Positions 1-13,663 of a stretch of DNA of 64,000 nt are shown in pieces. The notes beneath the pieces are model-generated. The model was not told the origin of the DNA. It ran no database searches and saw only the letters and a program-made list of their open reading frames with translations. The first letter of the stretch is position 1. Each line of letters opens with the position of its first letter. Both the position numbers and the translations under genes were made by a program. Origin of the DNA: Leptoclinus maculatus (lineage: Eukaryota; Chordata; Actinopteri; Perciformes; Stichaeidae); contig JAVDOI010000019.1 of the NCBI GenBank assembly GCA_032191485.1, positions 9,281,284-9,345,283 of the forward strand. The letters run 5' to 3'.

Positions 1-921
1 ACCCCCATCATCTGCCTACATGCCTTTTCTTCCTCGCTCTTTTACTTCCTTGTGCGGAAAACCAGGAGTGTCATTCAAACTACGTTTGCTTCAGCACAAA
101 ATTGATGTTGCCGATCTGGTTGACAGGGTTTTTCCTCATCAGCCAAAGCCCTGGCTGATATAAGACAACCATGTCAGTTTGATAGCTGTCAAGCATCAGC
201 GTGAAGCATGGGGGAATATCTGTGAAATTTGACCCAGTGCCAAGTCTTCAGCAGATGGCCCTGCAGCAACGCAGTGTAGTGTTGATGCTCGATATGAGCT
301 GATAAAACTGCTCGATAGTGGAGGCACCAGCTGGAGAGAAAACAGTGGGAAAAACTGCTGCTTTCATGGGAAAATCAGTGACAGCTATTTTCATGCTTTT
401 TTTTTTTTTTTTTTTTCCCTGCTCCTGGTTGAAATGGATCCTTTTGTGTTTTAAGTCATGGTGACACACTTCTGTACCACACCATTTCTGCTTACTCACA
501 TGGTAGCATTAGCTACAAATCAGGATATTATTTAGTTGCTAGCTTTGGTAAACTAAGTCAGTGTTTTTCAACCTTTTCTGAGCCGCGGTACATAATAGTA
601 TAATACAGCATATATGGTGACAATTTAACGACAAGTCTCTCAATTTGTTGTTCCTTACTCCGTGTGAAACCTGGGCCTGTTTAGATGAACACAAAGCTGA
701 CATCCTGGCAGAAGCTGAAGAAAGGCACACACACATTTTCCGGAAATTCTTCACAATAAAAGTTCCCAGTTCATTTTTTATTGAAAAGCTATTATTTTGA
801 AGTTGCCAAATCAGGAAATGTCAGCAGTAACTTAACAGGACTCAGGCAGCTGTTCTCAGTGTCACAATGATGCACAACATATCGTTAAAAAACAACTACT
901 TAATTTGGACCAATAAAGCAG

Positions 922-1299
922 AAATAAATCCAGCTCAGTTTCAGTCTTGAACCCCTTTAGCTGAAGAACAAGACTACAATATTTCAAGCTATATGATGCT
1001 CAGACGATAAGTAGCAAAATAAGTAAAATTGGCTATTATTTAGTTTGCTACACTAAATATGCCCACTGCGTTTTAAATCACAATGAGAATACATTTAGTA
1101 GCTAATGATGGTTGCAAGCATTTCTTTTTTTTGTGGCAAAAGAAAACTGTTTCTCCGTGATGTCTGCCAACTGTGCACAAACTTCAAAAACCCAGATATC
1201 TGTCACACTATAAAAAAAAATTGGGTTAAAGGACAGAATATTTTTTTATTTCTAGAAATAAATCCAGCTCAGTGTCAGTCTTGAACCCTTTCAGCTGAC
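922..1299. repeat. Direct repeat pair, about 44 bases each
   Basis: Positions about 922-965 and 1255-1299 share GAAATAAATCCAGCTCAG followed by TCAGTCTTGAACCC and CAGCTGA or TAGCTGA, with only a few differences. The copies are about 333 bases apart in the same orientation. This suggests a local duplication or two pieces of one repeat. Confidence 0.85.
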
Positions 1300-2132
1300 G
1301 GAGCTCTTTCCAACAAGTGAGCGCCAGGAAGTGGTTGACTCGTGCTCTCCCTCCCCGGGCTCAGCTCCTTCCCTCTATGCTTATTTTGCCTCCTCCGTCA
1401 AAGGCTTCTCTTTTAAGTTTTATTGAAGGAGGACCAACAGTTGGGAGCTGAGTTGAAGAAGAGCGTAAAATATTGAAAGCAAAGAAAGATTTGTTTTCTT
1501 CTTTGATTTTTAGGGGGCGACATCAAAACCTGACATTTATCATTGATATTTTAAATAGTGTATCATTTTAATTTACTACAGAACTCATGTAGCTCATGAT
1601 ACACTGATGATATTTGGTAATGTTCACACTCACGTTTTACAGAGGAGTAAACATGAAGTCATACAGACTGACAGGTAACTTGTTAATTTGACAGTTTTTG
1701 GCATTTGTCATCCACGTGGTGAAATCAAATTCTGGTAACTGAAGTTTATGCAGCACTTTAATGCTTCTGATATATATGATGTATATTTATGTCTTTTGGT
1801 GTCACAAAGAGCTAAATACCGGATTATAAACTGTATTATTATTAGTATTATTGGACTGCAAATTGACCGCGTGACATAAGTATTGACTAACAGGCAGGAC
1901 GAAAAGGAGGCGTTTTGTACAATCACACACTTTAATGACAAAGTACACACGGTAACATTCATGCATGGCGGTTTTAGAGCATTTGATTAATCAAGGAAAA
2001 TACCTGCGCGTACGTGCATAGGATGGTTACCAAATGATTTGCATAAATAAGTTGTAAACATGTTACCTTGCTTGGCAGGCAGATTCTGGCGATGTCACAA
2101 GATCACGTGAGAATGACACGAAAATCAATCTT

Positions 2133-2165
2133 ATCAGGCTTCATGTACGTGACATGAAGCCTGAT
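2133..2165. repeat. Perfect 14-bp inverted repeat (hairpin)
   Basis: The arm ATCAGGCTTCATGT (2133-2146) is followed by loop ACGTG (2147-2151) and the exact reverse complement ACATGAAGCCTGAT (2152-2165). The last ten bases of the second arm, GAAGCCTGAT, are repeated at once (2166-2175), giving a short tandem. The function is unknown. Confidence 0.95.
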
Positions 2166-2943
2166 GAAGCCTGATTTCCGTGTGTGTCCAGCAAGCCTGT
2201 GAGGAGCTACTGGGAGCTAAAGGCGTGGCTTAGGTCTGTGTGTGACGACACAGTGAAACCACTGCTGATGGTGGCTCCTACAGAGGTTAGCGCTGATGCT
2301 GCAATAGCATCACTTATATCAGAACTGGAGAGTATTTCTTCATTCACAGAAAAAACATCTCTCCATCGGCAAGAAGTTTGATTGACAGATGGTTCATCCA
2401 ATCAACTGCCTGAGAGTGCCTGCCCATATCTATACAGTTTCCAATGACGACTTCTCAGGTGGTTCTGTGTAACAGTGTGTTTCATTTCACAATCTCAAGA
2501 GAAAAAGGCTCGTCTTGTTCAGACAGAAATGATGCAGCATAAATGCAGAGCTTGACGCTGAAATGGTTTCATATTTCCTGTCAAGTGCTGCAGTGGAGTG
2601 AAGTGGGCCACAATGAGACAGAGATAGTGGGAATAAAGCTCAAATGTTGCAGCTTTCCTGACGCCGGCACCGTCAGGAGATTTTTAAGGGATCGAATACA
2701 AGGACGAAGTTCTTTTTTCTTCCTCTTTTGTTAGCTTCCTCTTGGGAAAGCTGGTCCCGCTCTCTCGTCCATCTCCAGCTCTCTCTCGGTTTCGCTTGCA
2801 GAGGCCGAGCTAAGCCGCTTGGGACGGCCCAAGAGTCCGTGCTGACGTAAACCTTTCAAGGAAGCTTTTTTTAACTCACTGTGCGTGTGTGTAAAGGAAT
2901 TGATACGGTAGGCTTTCAGGACCGAATTTCGAGGAGGGTATCT

Positions 2944-2945
<2 letters not shown>

Positions 2946-2975
<30 letters not shown>
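2946..2975. repeat. (GT)n microsatellite
   Basis: About 15 uninterrupted GT units in non-coding sequence. Confidence 0.97.
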
Positions 2976-2979
<4 letters not shown>

Positions 2980-5900
2980 TTGGTGCAGTGCTCATACAAG
3001 AGACGTCAAGGATATTTTTCGGCTGATAATCCACCAGACAATAATGTTTAATACATAATTTTAACCTCACGTATAGAAATGCGCACACCGCCATGGATTT
3101 ATTTCTTCAGAAAACACACTTCTAGCCTGTAAAACATAGTGATAAACCGGCACTTACAGCCACTGCCAAATGGAAGTGAAGTATTACAAAACAAATGCTA
3201 GTGTCATGTTTTTGATTTAACATGATCATAGTGCTTCTAGTAATACTGCCATGAGATGAGTTGACTTGTGGAAGGTATGTAATATATTAGCTGATTTAAA
3301 TTAAGCTAAAGTACCTTGTTCTCTTTTCACCATATACGCTGACCTGGCAGTTTGTTGGTTTTAAAGCCAATTTCAAACGAAGGATTTATATTTAACTCAC
3401 TTTACTATTATATTATATTTAAATGTTTTTCTTTCACATACTAAACTCTTGATTTGACTTTGACCTTGACTCAAAAATGCATTTATTCCAAAATGCTGCA
3501 TAAAAACAAACATGGAAAATAAATAATGGCAACAAGCAAACAAAATCCCCTTTAAAGCAAGCAGCCATGCAACCTTAAACGCTTTAGCCGAACCACTTTT
3601 GTTAATATGGTTGCCTCCTCCGAGATCAATTGTGTCTTTACCATGTGTGGCGTTCAGGGGCAGACTGTAAAACTGCATTTATGTTATTTCAATGAGCGAG
3701 CATGTTCACAGCTATTCTTTTTCCTGACTGCCCAGGAAATGGTCTGTGAAAACTAATCCGTCAATTATTGCGAGCTTTGATCCCCTCTCCCTCTATTCTC
3801 CCCCTTTTTCCTCTCACCGTCCCCTGCTTCAAATTGTATCACTTCAGTGCGCACGGATCTTTTTCTTGCCACGAGCCAAGTTGGATCAGCCGGAGAGCTA
3901 TTGACACAGTAAAGCTGAATTCAACACAAGGAGGAGCGCATCGACAAACACATTAGACACGAGAAGTTAAAACAAAATACAATGAAACCATGGTGCACAG
4001 ATTACACTCACCCTCAAACAGACCCAGTGTGTGGAAGAGCTTATAAAAGCTTATAGATCTTTTTTATAGGTGGTATTAGCGAGTTTAGGCCATAAGGGAA
4101 ACTGAGTCAATGGTGTGGAAGATCAGAAAGCAGGTCGTGTGAGTTCAATTTAATCGATCAAACAGTTCGAAGGGGGTGTGTTTGGAAACTGGAGGCAAGG
4201 GTTTGCAAATTTACTGGAGACGAATTCATGTTGATGCAGAAGAAATGTTTGCATAATCCCGAACATGGGAATGGGTGGATTATCGTCACGATGATACAGA
4301 GATTAATTAGGAAATCGTAGCCTCTAGTCTTCTCATATCAGTACGACTTGCACATGAACAGATTCACGATGCATGACACGATAGTTGACTTTTTATGCCG
4401 TTTTGGTCGTGCACGTGATATCTCTGTCTGCGCAGTGTGCCTTTTAGAAAGGTCCCCTCATAAACTGAAATTGCTATACAACACTTGCAGGCTGTTTTTG
4501 AGTGGAAGGATAGAGGTGAGAAGAGAGATGGCAGAAAAATAATGGAGAGACAATTGTGAGAAGCCAGAGATCAAAGCAGAAAGAGATGGATGCAAAGATG
4601 AAAAGAGTTCCATCCCATAATACTTTCCTGTGGGGTGTTTTTCCCTCAAATAGGGGGAAATCAATGATTCAGATGTGACCACACTTTCCTATTGATGCAG
4701 TTTGGCAAGGGTGGATATGTCAGTTATGTCCGTGCACCGTCTCATCATTAGAGGCATCTAACCCTGCTGCACGCTGCACCTCCTTGCCAATAATACCTAT
4801 TGATTCAATTCAAATGAGCTCTGCTTCTTTTAAACGCTGTTGTCAAGAAAAGGATGACTCGGCAGGTTTTGGCGTGTCTGAGGTCTTTATTGATCAGCAC
4901 ACAATATCAGAGGCATTTGCATGTGGGATGCACACATTTGAAACCGCAGCATGAAGATGATGCACAACTAGTGGCAGGATCATCTCGTATAAGATAGATG
5001 AGTCAATAGGTGTAAAGTAAAGTTGGCAGCATATTTGTGCTTTTTTTTAAATGATAAATTCATTTAAGTTCAGATAAGACGAGCAGCCACAGCACATTGG
5101 CCATCTTGGTCTAAAACCTAGAGGGTAAACAAGAAAAGTACTGGCCATTTTGTACTCAATTAAACATGTGTTGTACTTATCTGCATATAAGGAGTAATGT
5201 TAACAAAGTCACTACACCTAGAAATACTGTTATAAAGAGTTAGAGTTTATCTGTTATGAATGTTGTCGTCGCTACCACTTTGCATTGTTGCCGGCGAAGT
5301 GTCCGGTGTTTGCATACTGTAATATATCACCTGAAATAGTATGCAACGTGCGTGCGATGGGTTTTGGACACAATAAAAAATGTCACATACTGTTTTATGG
5401 TACTAAATAGCATCTTACTGTGGATAAGCGTATTTCCCAAAATGTTGAACTATTCTCCCTCTTACTCATGCCAGGTTGCCAACAGTGTAACAGTTCACAG
5501 ACTTTATTAGGTTTGTGTATGTCTGCTGTACATTTTCAGCAGTTCAATAAAATGACAACAGTATCAGTGCAGCACAACGGATTAGTCCATTAACCTCGAT
5601 GTTTTCATACCTTGTCCTGCAGAATATACACTTATACTCTATCTGCGTGAGCAAGTGGCTCTGCTGTTTCCAACGCTCGCTGTAATCTGCGTCCCCTCAG
5701 AGAGCGCCTGTGTTCTCGACCTATTAAAAACGGCCACAGCGGTGTCATGGTCGTTAAGGCAAACACAATTAGAGGAGCCATTAACAATGGGAATTAATTT
5801 GCTGTCACACCCTCCCTGTACTGTCTGCTATTGTTGCTGTCAAATACCCCCCATCCTCCAACCTTTACATAGCAGCACAAAAAAATACCTTTAGGATCAA

Positions 5901-7148
5901 CTTTCTAGATTCTGGCTAGCCGAAAAATCGAGCGATTTCACTTTGCAGCACAAAGAACAGATTTTAGTGTTCTTGAGGTGAACCAGCAGTCACGCTGCTG
6001 GTATGTAGGAAGACATAGAGGTCACCTTGTTTTCTCTGTCCTCTCCCAAGGGACAGACAGGAGGGGAAGCAGAAAGAGATGAGGGCAGGCAGATGTCCTG
6101 CAGGGCGGAAGATCAAAATGCAACATGGGGAGTGATAAGGGATGGAGGGCTGGTTGCTGCTGGGAATGTGGGCCTTGCTTTCTCCTCTTTCTGTTTCACC
6201 TCTCTCCTCTCCGTCCTTCGCCATGTCCCGTGTCCAGGGATGAGGACACGGCATATGGAAAGCGGCTGCTCTTTTCACTGGCTACATCTTCTGACAGCAA
6301 GAGTAATCGAGCAAACAGCTCTCTTGCACAGCACACCGTTGCCTGTAGGACCCGGATTAAAGGAGGGGGGATGGGGAGTTGTAGAGAGTGATGGAAAATC
6401 TGTGTAAAAGGGACAGAAGGAGAGAAGAGTGTGGGGGGGGGGAGGGATGATACTGAAGGATGAGATGGATGAGGCCGTAAAATCAAGAATGTGAAGAATG
6501 CGAGGCAGCGTCCAGGTTGAGAGGGAGGACACACGGATGTAGGGAGGAAAGTGAATGCACTCATGGCTTTCTCACATGCACATTAAAATTTGATATCCCT
6601 GCTCTTTCCTTGCTACATTTCAGTATCACATTTGAAGTAGCCACACTTCCTGTAAATTGTCAAATCGGCCAAAATGTGAGGACAACGTCAACATTGTAGG
6701 AAGTTGTAGGATACAACTTTTAACTTAAGTATTTTATTCTTTTGCAGCAAGGGAGGAATCAGTTGGTCAACTATATTTATGAATAAAGAAAGTGTTCACA
6801 TTCACTGCTTCTCATCAAAACACACTCGGCCTCATGCAAGGTCCTTTAAACATTCATATCCCAAATCTCCTTTTTTCCCCTCCATGTGGGATTTACCAAA
6901 CTCTTCTAACTGCACAAACACTTTGTGATTCGCTCGTTGTCATGTCCCTATAAGTGAACACTGCAGCAGCATTGTGTACACATGGACCCAGAAAGAAGTA
7001 GACATTGCATGCTGCAGTTGTGAGTGGGATACAACTTCTCCTTGGTGAGACAGAGTAAAAAGACAGGGAGAAGCAGGTTGCTACAGCCATGAGGCAGAGG
7101 AGCCAATCTGGCGAAACAGCGACTGCTGACTGGAATATATGCTGGGGT

Positions 7149-7830
7149 CAGTGGCGGCTGGCCAATAGAGGGCCATGGGGCCTGGCCCCACCTTGAGCCA
7201 CACACAAAAAAAGAAAAAATTATAATAATAATAAATTATACAAATTGTCAATATTTGTGTTTTTGAACTATGGAATGTACCCAGTAATATGTGTAAAATA
7301 TGATATCTGCGCAAAATATATGCTTTTCCTGCTCGTCCTCTCCGCCTGTGTGCACGTCTCAGAACGCGCAGCTAGGGGGGCCAAACGAATGTTGCCCAAA
7401 AGAGGCGGGTCTATGAAGCAGTTTAGCCAATTGCTGATTTAAGATATAAATGAGTGACATACAATTTAGCCAATCAGCGTCCTCAAATAGATTCAGCTTG
7501 GCCCAAAGCTGCGCATTCTCGTCAGGAGAAGTCTCTACGGGCCAGCGCGAGCACTACTCCTCCAAACCCGTTTGAGAGGAGAACTTTGGCGGAGAAACTT
7601 CAGGCCAAAGAGCCGATCCCAGATCAGCCTGACCTCACAATCAGACAGCAGACTAGCGGGAAAGGGAAGCAGTACACGAGAAGCTTCTCTACTAGCTGTA
7701 CACCAGACAGGTTTGGCTAGCTGGATGACGTGGAACCTGGAAAATGAGACTCAAATAAGAAAGAAAACCAGAGGGAAGATCTCAACTTTTAGATTTTTGT
7801 ATTCATTTTTTTATCCCCATTAGCCCCTAT
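7149..7830 (+). mobile_element. Decayed hAT-like DNA transposon fragment (TTF/ZMYM-type)
   Basis: The sequence begins CAGTGGCGGCTGG at 7149, like the terminus of fish hAT-type elements. A frame from about 7454 to 7720 encodes KLQAKEPIPDQPDLTIRQQ followed by GKGKQYTRSF. This resembles the region before the TTF-type zinc finger in ZMYM1-like hAT transposases of fish (a pattern with PDQPDLTIRQQ and YTRSF..WY). After that the match shifts frame: YTRQVWLAG can be read at about 7695-7721 in another frame, followed by a stop. No matching 3' terminus was found. The element is therefore broken and truncated. The family is recognised from memory only. Confidence 0.55.
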
Positions 7831-10800
7831 CAAAGTAGAAACTACTACTAGTAAACATTTTATATAGCTCAAATATAATAGTAGCACTAAAAACAGCGTA
7901 TACATTAAATGAAAAACAAAGTTCCCAATTCAAAATCACAAGTCAGATATGACAGCGGCTGGTGTTCTGTGCCATCTGGTATTTCTTTTAAACTCTTTTA
8001 TAAAACAGTTTTACTTGTTAAATGTACAATGTCTGTACTCCTCTGAACATAACAGTACATTGCCTTGTGCTAGTTTTTGAAACAGGAAGTGAAAAACTTT
8101 CAGAACATGATGACCTCCTTTTCACAGTTTCTATCATTCTGCTTCTACTCTTCATCACACAGCAACCAAACCGTGCTCCACCAGTTCTGCTGCCCTGCCC
8201 CAGAGGCCCCTGAGGGGGAGACTTCTACTGCCTGTGTCCCCAGGTAAGACCACTGCATCCTTCTAACATCTGCACAATGTTTTTTTTTCTTTACTTATTT
8301 CTTGACTTTGAACAATTTATTTTTTGTAAGTTTGAATTGCAGCCACGTATCATGCAATCCTGTTAATAGCGGTGCTGCAGGAGCTACTTTAGGCAACACA
8401 ACTACCCCAGCAGAGTCATCTAAGTTGAAGTGGTTGTAAATGCTTCAGGGACAATATGAATTTCTCCAACTCCATGATCGCAATGAGCCAATAAGGGCGA
8501 GACTCTCTTGGGTTTTGGGTCTCGTTGAGGCTTTGAGGTTGTTTTAGTGCTTGTGAGTGTAATTCAGACTATCAAGATGAATCACCACAATAGTAATGTC
8601 TAAATCAATCACACCGAGATCCAATTTCCTGGACAATGGCCAAGTCCTTGCTTGTAATTGGAAACATATTACATTGAGTTTAGCAAGCAAAGCAAGGGTG
8701 ATTATACTGTTATCTCTTCATGTCAGATTGGCACATGGCAGCGATAAATCCAGTGGAAATCCAACCGTGTGTACTTGCCCATCAAATCCAGACGTCTCTT
8801 TTACTGCCAAAGAAGTATTTATAGTCAGATAATTCAAAATCTCGGATGTTAGTTTGATGTGATAATTTGCATCCGCTGTCCTGAGGAATATGAAAAATAA
8901 ACCAACTAACAGTTAGCTGCCGTGCTACCTCTGCCTTTGTACAACAGCTTTGAGGGGGCATGATCATTGAGATTTAATGTTGAATGGGCAGTCTGGAAAA
9001 TATAGAATTAGATTTCAAGCAGAATTGAAAGCACAAAATGTAGTTTGCCTCCTGCTTTTATTAAACAAGGTGCACTCTGGAGTTTTACTGAAAATGATGA
9101 CGTTCATCTGGCATCAGTAGCAATTAAGCCATATGGCTGGAAATGATTTGTTTTTTGTGGACTGCTAGTTTCACAGGAATGTTTTACTGCACTGTATGAG
9201 CTTGGCAGAAAATAGAAGATAAGCAAACGCGTATTAATGGCAAATAAGTGGCAGGCCTACTTTAAACACTTCAGAGGTGCTTTTTTAAATCAGCCATTCG
9301 GTTAACGTAGAGCTGCAGTCAGAGCAGTGAACTCTTATTATTGGCTTCGTTTGCCACTTTAAAGCGCTGCTTCATAAAGCTATTTATCAGATACATTCTC
9401 AAACGACCGACTCAAAACCCAAGTCTCTTACAGTTCCTGTTGTCGCAACAAGTGTCACTTCATGCCTCTAAATACATGAGATTGGAGAGGCAGTGGTTAA
9501 AACCAAACAGGAGTGACTTTCATAAAATCAAAGCTGGAGGGACAAGAATCGACCGTAGTTCAGCAACTTGAACTTTGCTCGATAGAAGCCGTTTGGTGCT
9601 GTTGTGTTCTGTGATTGCTTTGTGCTTAGGGGCCATTAGCTAAAGGTACTAACAAAGTGCACAGCAGAAGGTCTTCTGTGCACAACAGAAGGTCCCTGTA
9701 TCTCCTCAAAACAACCCCTCCCCTCCCCCACTCCCCTTTCTGCCAACCTCTGAAGCAAACCACTTCAAAGCAGGGCTCTCTGGGGCCTCCACAGAAAGCT
9801 TGTGGTTGTGTCTTTCTTTTTTTTTTTTGTTCTTGTTGCGTCTTACCTCTTTTTAAAAGCTGTATTCTGTTGTTGTTGATTTCTGTATTTCCGCATTGTT
9901 GTCAGTAATTTGTCGATCACTCACTCACGTGGCATCACCGCATCACAGCGACATGACTCCACATAGCACCCACACCCCATCGCATCCATCACCAGTCATG
10001 TTCACTTCATTCGGGCTTGTCTCTCCACTGTGGTCACGTTAAGTTTGAAAGAGTCATGTATGAATACAACCATGTAACAAAAGTGTAACTATGCAATGTA
10101 AAAAAAGCTACCATAATGCATTGATGTGTGTACTGTAGGGTCTTTCCCATGCTGGTAACTGGTGAGCCTTCTTGTTGACACATGTAATGCATCTGTGTTC
10201 ATGTGAAAAAAAAAAAAAAAAGTTCTTATCATGTTGCATGCTTTGGCTTGGCAGTGATCAGAACATAGCTCCCTGTCTATCTGTGCGTGTGTGTGTGTGT
10301 GTGTGTGTTAATGTCCGTGTGTGCCAGTGTGTCACTATGGTACACACAGCAGTCGTTAGATAATTGACATGCTCCAGGAAAACACACAACACTGTGCACA
10401 CCCCTAAGATCAGCAGGGGGATCCATAATGATAGACTGGCAGGAGAGTCACAAAACTTAAACTCTCTGAATCCCAGACTTTGTCCCCCCCCCTTAAAAGT
10501 ATGCAGAATTAGCTATTAGAATGTTGCAATGTACCCACGGATGTAAAAAAAAGTGATGATCGTAATGCAGGTTCCGGAGTTATAAGGAGCACCTTTTTTC
10601 TATGAATTCTAAGCGGATTTATGGATATTTGTTTGCAACAGACATAAAATATAATGATATCTTCAGATTACACTTAATCTAAAAATGTGTGTATTGTGTG
10701 TGTGTGTGTTTAGATTTAACTCCCAGAAGAAGGAATGCACTTTTTTGACGCACACCGCAGCTATTGTTTGAGAATTACTGAAACCCTGCAAAAATCTACA

Positions 10801-13572
10801 AACGCCTCTCATAAAAATAAACGCGTGTGAATTCTGTTATTTCGCATGATTGAGTGGATCCACTCACCACTAAACAAGGCCTGATTAACATACATAAAGG
10901 CCAACTCATTGCCTCGTTGTGCGCTGCCTCCACTTCAGGATGTAATGAAACCTTGTTTCACACACTGAACCTGGCAGACAAAGTGCAATCATTGATATTT
11001 CATTTGCACCGCTCTTTCTACTGAGAGCAATTCAACCCTCTGAGTCAGAGGGGTCAGCTCAGAAAAGGGCACCGGCGTGCACTTCCACAACAACTCATTC
11101 TACTAATTTGAAGCCATACTTGCTCGCGGTTTGGGTCTGTCTGCATCTGGGGAGCTTTATCCGATCGGTTAGGACGCGGGGAAACGAGCAGGTAATAACA
11201 TGGTGTATGTGGGATCATTTAAAATGAGGAAGGAAGTTGTGAACTGAAAAGAGAGTTGAGGATTTCACTGTCGCGTATAATGAGGACCCTACGGAGGATG
11301 GAATCTCACCCCGACAGTCTGGTCACTCTTGCCAAGCTTTAAGGAGGCACCAGAGGGTTTAGGGACTATAGTGGATTTGTATTCAGGGTCACCAAGTCAG
11401 ATCTATAATCACTCATGGAAGGGGCTGATGGTTGCGGGATGGCCACAGCCTTTAAATTAGTAGTGGGAGCCATCTTCTGCTGCAGTGTTCTTAAATTGCA
11501 CACGGGAGTTTTGTTGTTGCTTTTACAGTTCCATAAGGGACCTTGCGTTTAACTTTATGCTCTGCAGCAAAACTGAGAACTGCTGTGGTCAACAGAGAGG
11601 GCCCCAGAAACCTAATAGGTGGAAGGAAAGCATTATTAGAATATTCTAGCATGGAGACTGGCCCAGCAGAAGAGCTATGAATAATGACACTCAGGAATAT
11701 GCCTGGTGGACGAGCCGCAGGTAGAATCGTTAACGTTTTTAAATGGCTGCTGTGTGTTTGCAAGAGTCCAGTCTTTAGGGTGAAGAAAGAGCACAATGGT
11801 GCTGTATTTGAGCTATCTAAAAGATTCACATACAAATGCTCATTCCTACACACTCATTCATGAATACTGCCAGAGTTTCCAAGTGACAATATGTGGACAC
11901 TGACGAGGGAAAACATCGCAAGAAACCGTGTCTGCTCGCTCTTGATAACACTTTTGAAAGCACAAATTGATGTTCACAGTTTGGTGCCACTGTGTGAATT
12001 TTACTCAAGTGTGTGTGGGATCTCATCCAAATCATTCCTCAAGTGTTACAACGAAACCGTTGCATGTGAACTCCCACTTCAGAAAAAAAACGGCAGTGTT
12101 GTTCCATCAACACAAACGGATGTGTACAGTATGTGTAAATGCTATGAGTGCAGCTGCTTTCTCAGCGATCTGGTCCAGTAAAGTAGCCAATAGCTTGTTG
12201 GCTAGAGTTGGTTTGGTGCAACATCTGGCTCTTGCATACAAAATGTTTGAAGTCTTAATGCTTGCAGTTTAAATTTGGCTTAGAAAGTCTGACACAGTAC
12301 CATTGTTTTCATGCTTCCACAGCACTTGACAAAATGTATTTGAGTAAATAGTTCAAGTAAGTAACAATTTCTCTTCATGGCTGAGTCATCCACTTAATGA
12401 TGGAGCTGATTGGATAGTAAACACTCAGTCTTTTGGTCACAGAGTTAAATATAGACGGACCAGTCAGCCTTTGGCAGGTGGCAGCACATATTTTTGGCAT
12501 TATACTTGAGCCTGTCGGCGATTCAGCTGCCAAACCGACTGCTTTCCCCCACCAGCTCACCGTCTGCACAGAAAGACTGACATCTTGCTCACCATCTAAA
12601 ACCTCTTTTAAATTAGTCCTCCTGCTGTGCTCCTGACAAACGACTTGCACACACACATATACACACCAACGCCTTAATGAGGTATGCTATGCTAATTAGC
12701 TCACACAATCTGCCGTAATGATTTTTACCTTCTCAGAGAGGGAGTTAGTTATCAAGTTCATGAACCTCCTCTACTTCCTTTGGGTTAGAGAATCTTAATG
12801 AACACATGACAATCAAATTAAAGATTATTTTTGGAGTAATGGTTTGTAAAACCACTCACCCAAAATTATAAAGTATGATTTGTGGGTTCATTTAGACTTC
12901 ATCAGAAGAAAATTGTGGCGATCTGCACTTTTTAACCCTCAGTGCAATTAAAGTTTACAACCTTATCTTTTATGATAGGCTGTACATCATGCTAAAGTAG
13001 AGGGAAGGCGGGATTAAACACTGCATCTGGTGAAGCATATGTCTTTAGTGAAGCATAAAAAGGAGGACAACACATTGGGGTTGTTGCCAGATCAGACTTA
13101 GGAGGCTTGTGTTAGTTTTCATCTGCACCTCCAAAACGTCCTTGATCATACAGGAATAAAATGTCCGATGCCCTGAGTGTTCAAGATGAAGCTGACACCT
13201 TGAGAGATCACAGTGGGGAGAATGAAGGCGTTTCTGCAGGAAGTTAATTCACCTCTGGTCGTGACAAGAGCAGACAGCTGTGCCGTCTCGCCAAGACACC
13301 CTTTTCTCTAATTAATCATCGGAATTAATAATAAACTGCGCTAATTAGTGGAGTCATGCCAAAGGAAAAGGTGACGCGGGGATGACGCAGCTGGAAATGC
13401 TTCGTCACCGTGGGTAGCAACTGGGGAGAACTACAGGAACCATGATGCATTGAGACAGCCTGGAGGAGCTGATCGAATGATTGATCTGTTGTGTTGGAGG
13501 ACGTTCAGGGGCATGATGGGAACGTGTGCCTGAAGCTCTTTTTAGTCATTCAGGACTTGCCTTTGAGATGTG

Positions 13573-13588
13573 CCACACACACACACAC

Positions 13589-13663
<75 letters not shown>
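13573..13663. repeat. Long (CA)n microsatellite with one ACGC interruption
   Basis: About 45 CA units with a G substitution near 13593. ORFs running through it (TH repeats) are artefacts. Confidence 0.97.

Larger units (their letters stand above)
1..7148. other. Non-coding sequence, probably upstream intron of iqsec3
   Basis: No ORF here has conserved protein features or splice context. I see poly-T at about 397-417, a 44-base direct repeat pair near 0.9 and 1.3 kb, the hairpin at 2133-2165, a (GT)n tract at 2946-2975, and an 8-bp hairpin at 5982-6002. Short ORFs near 6.0-6.6 kb lie in purine/pyrimidine-skewed sequence and look like chance. Intron status is inferred: the first seen exon starts in the middle of a codon, so coding exons must lie further upstream. 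Confidence 0.6.

Noticed and set aside
2740..2860. Possible exon after the acceptor-like CTCGGTTTCGCTTGCAG
   Set aside because: All three frames after the AG meet stops within about 50 bases and none resembles IQSEC3.
6027..6564. Overlapping ORFs of 85-126 codons on both strands
   Set aside because: The sequence is skewed and stop-poor. The products show no domain, and the two strands are equally open, as expected by chance.
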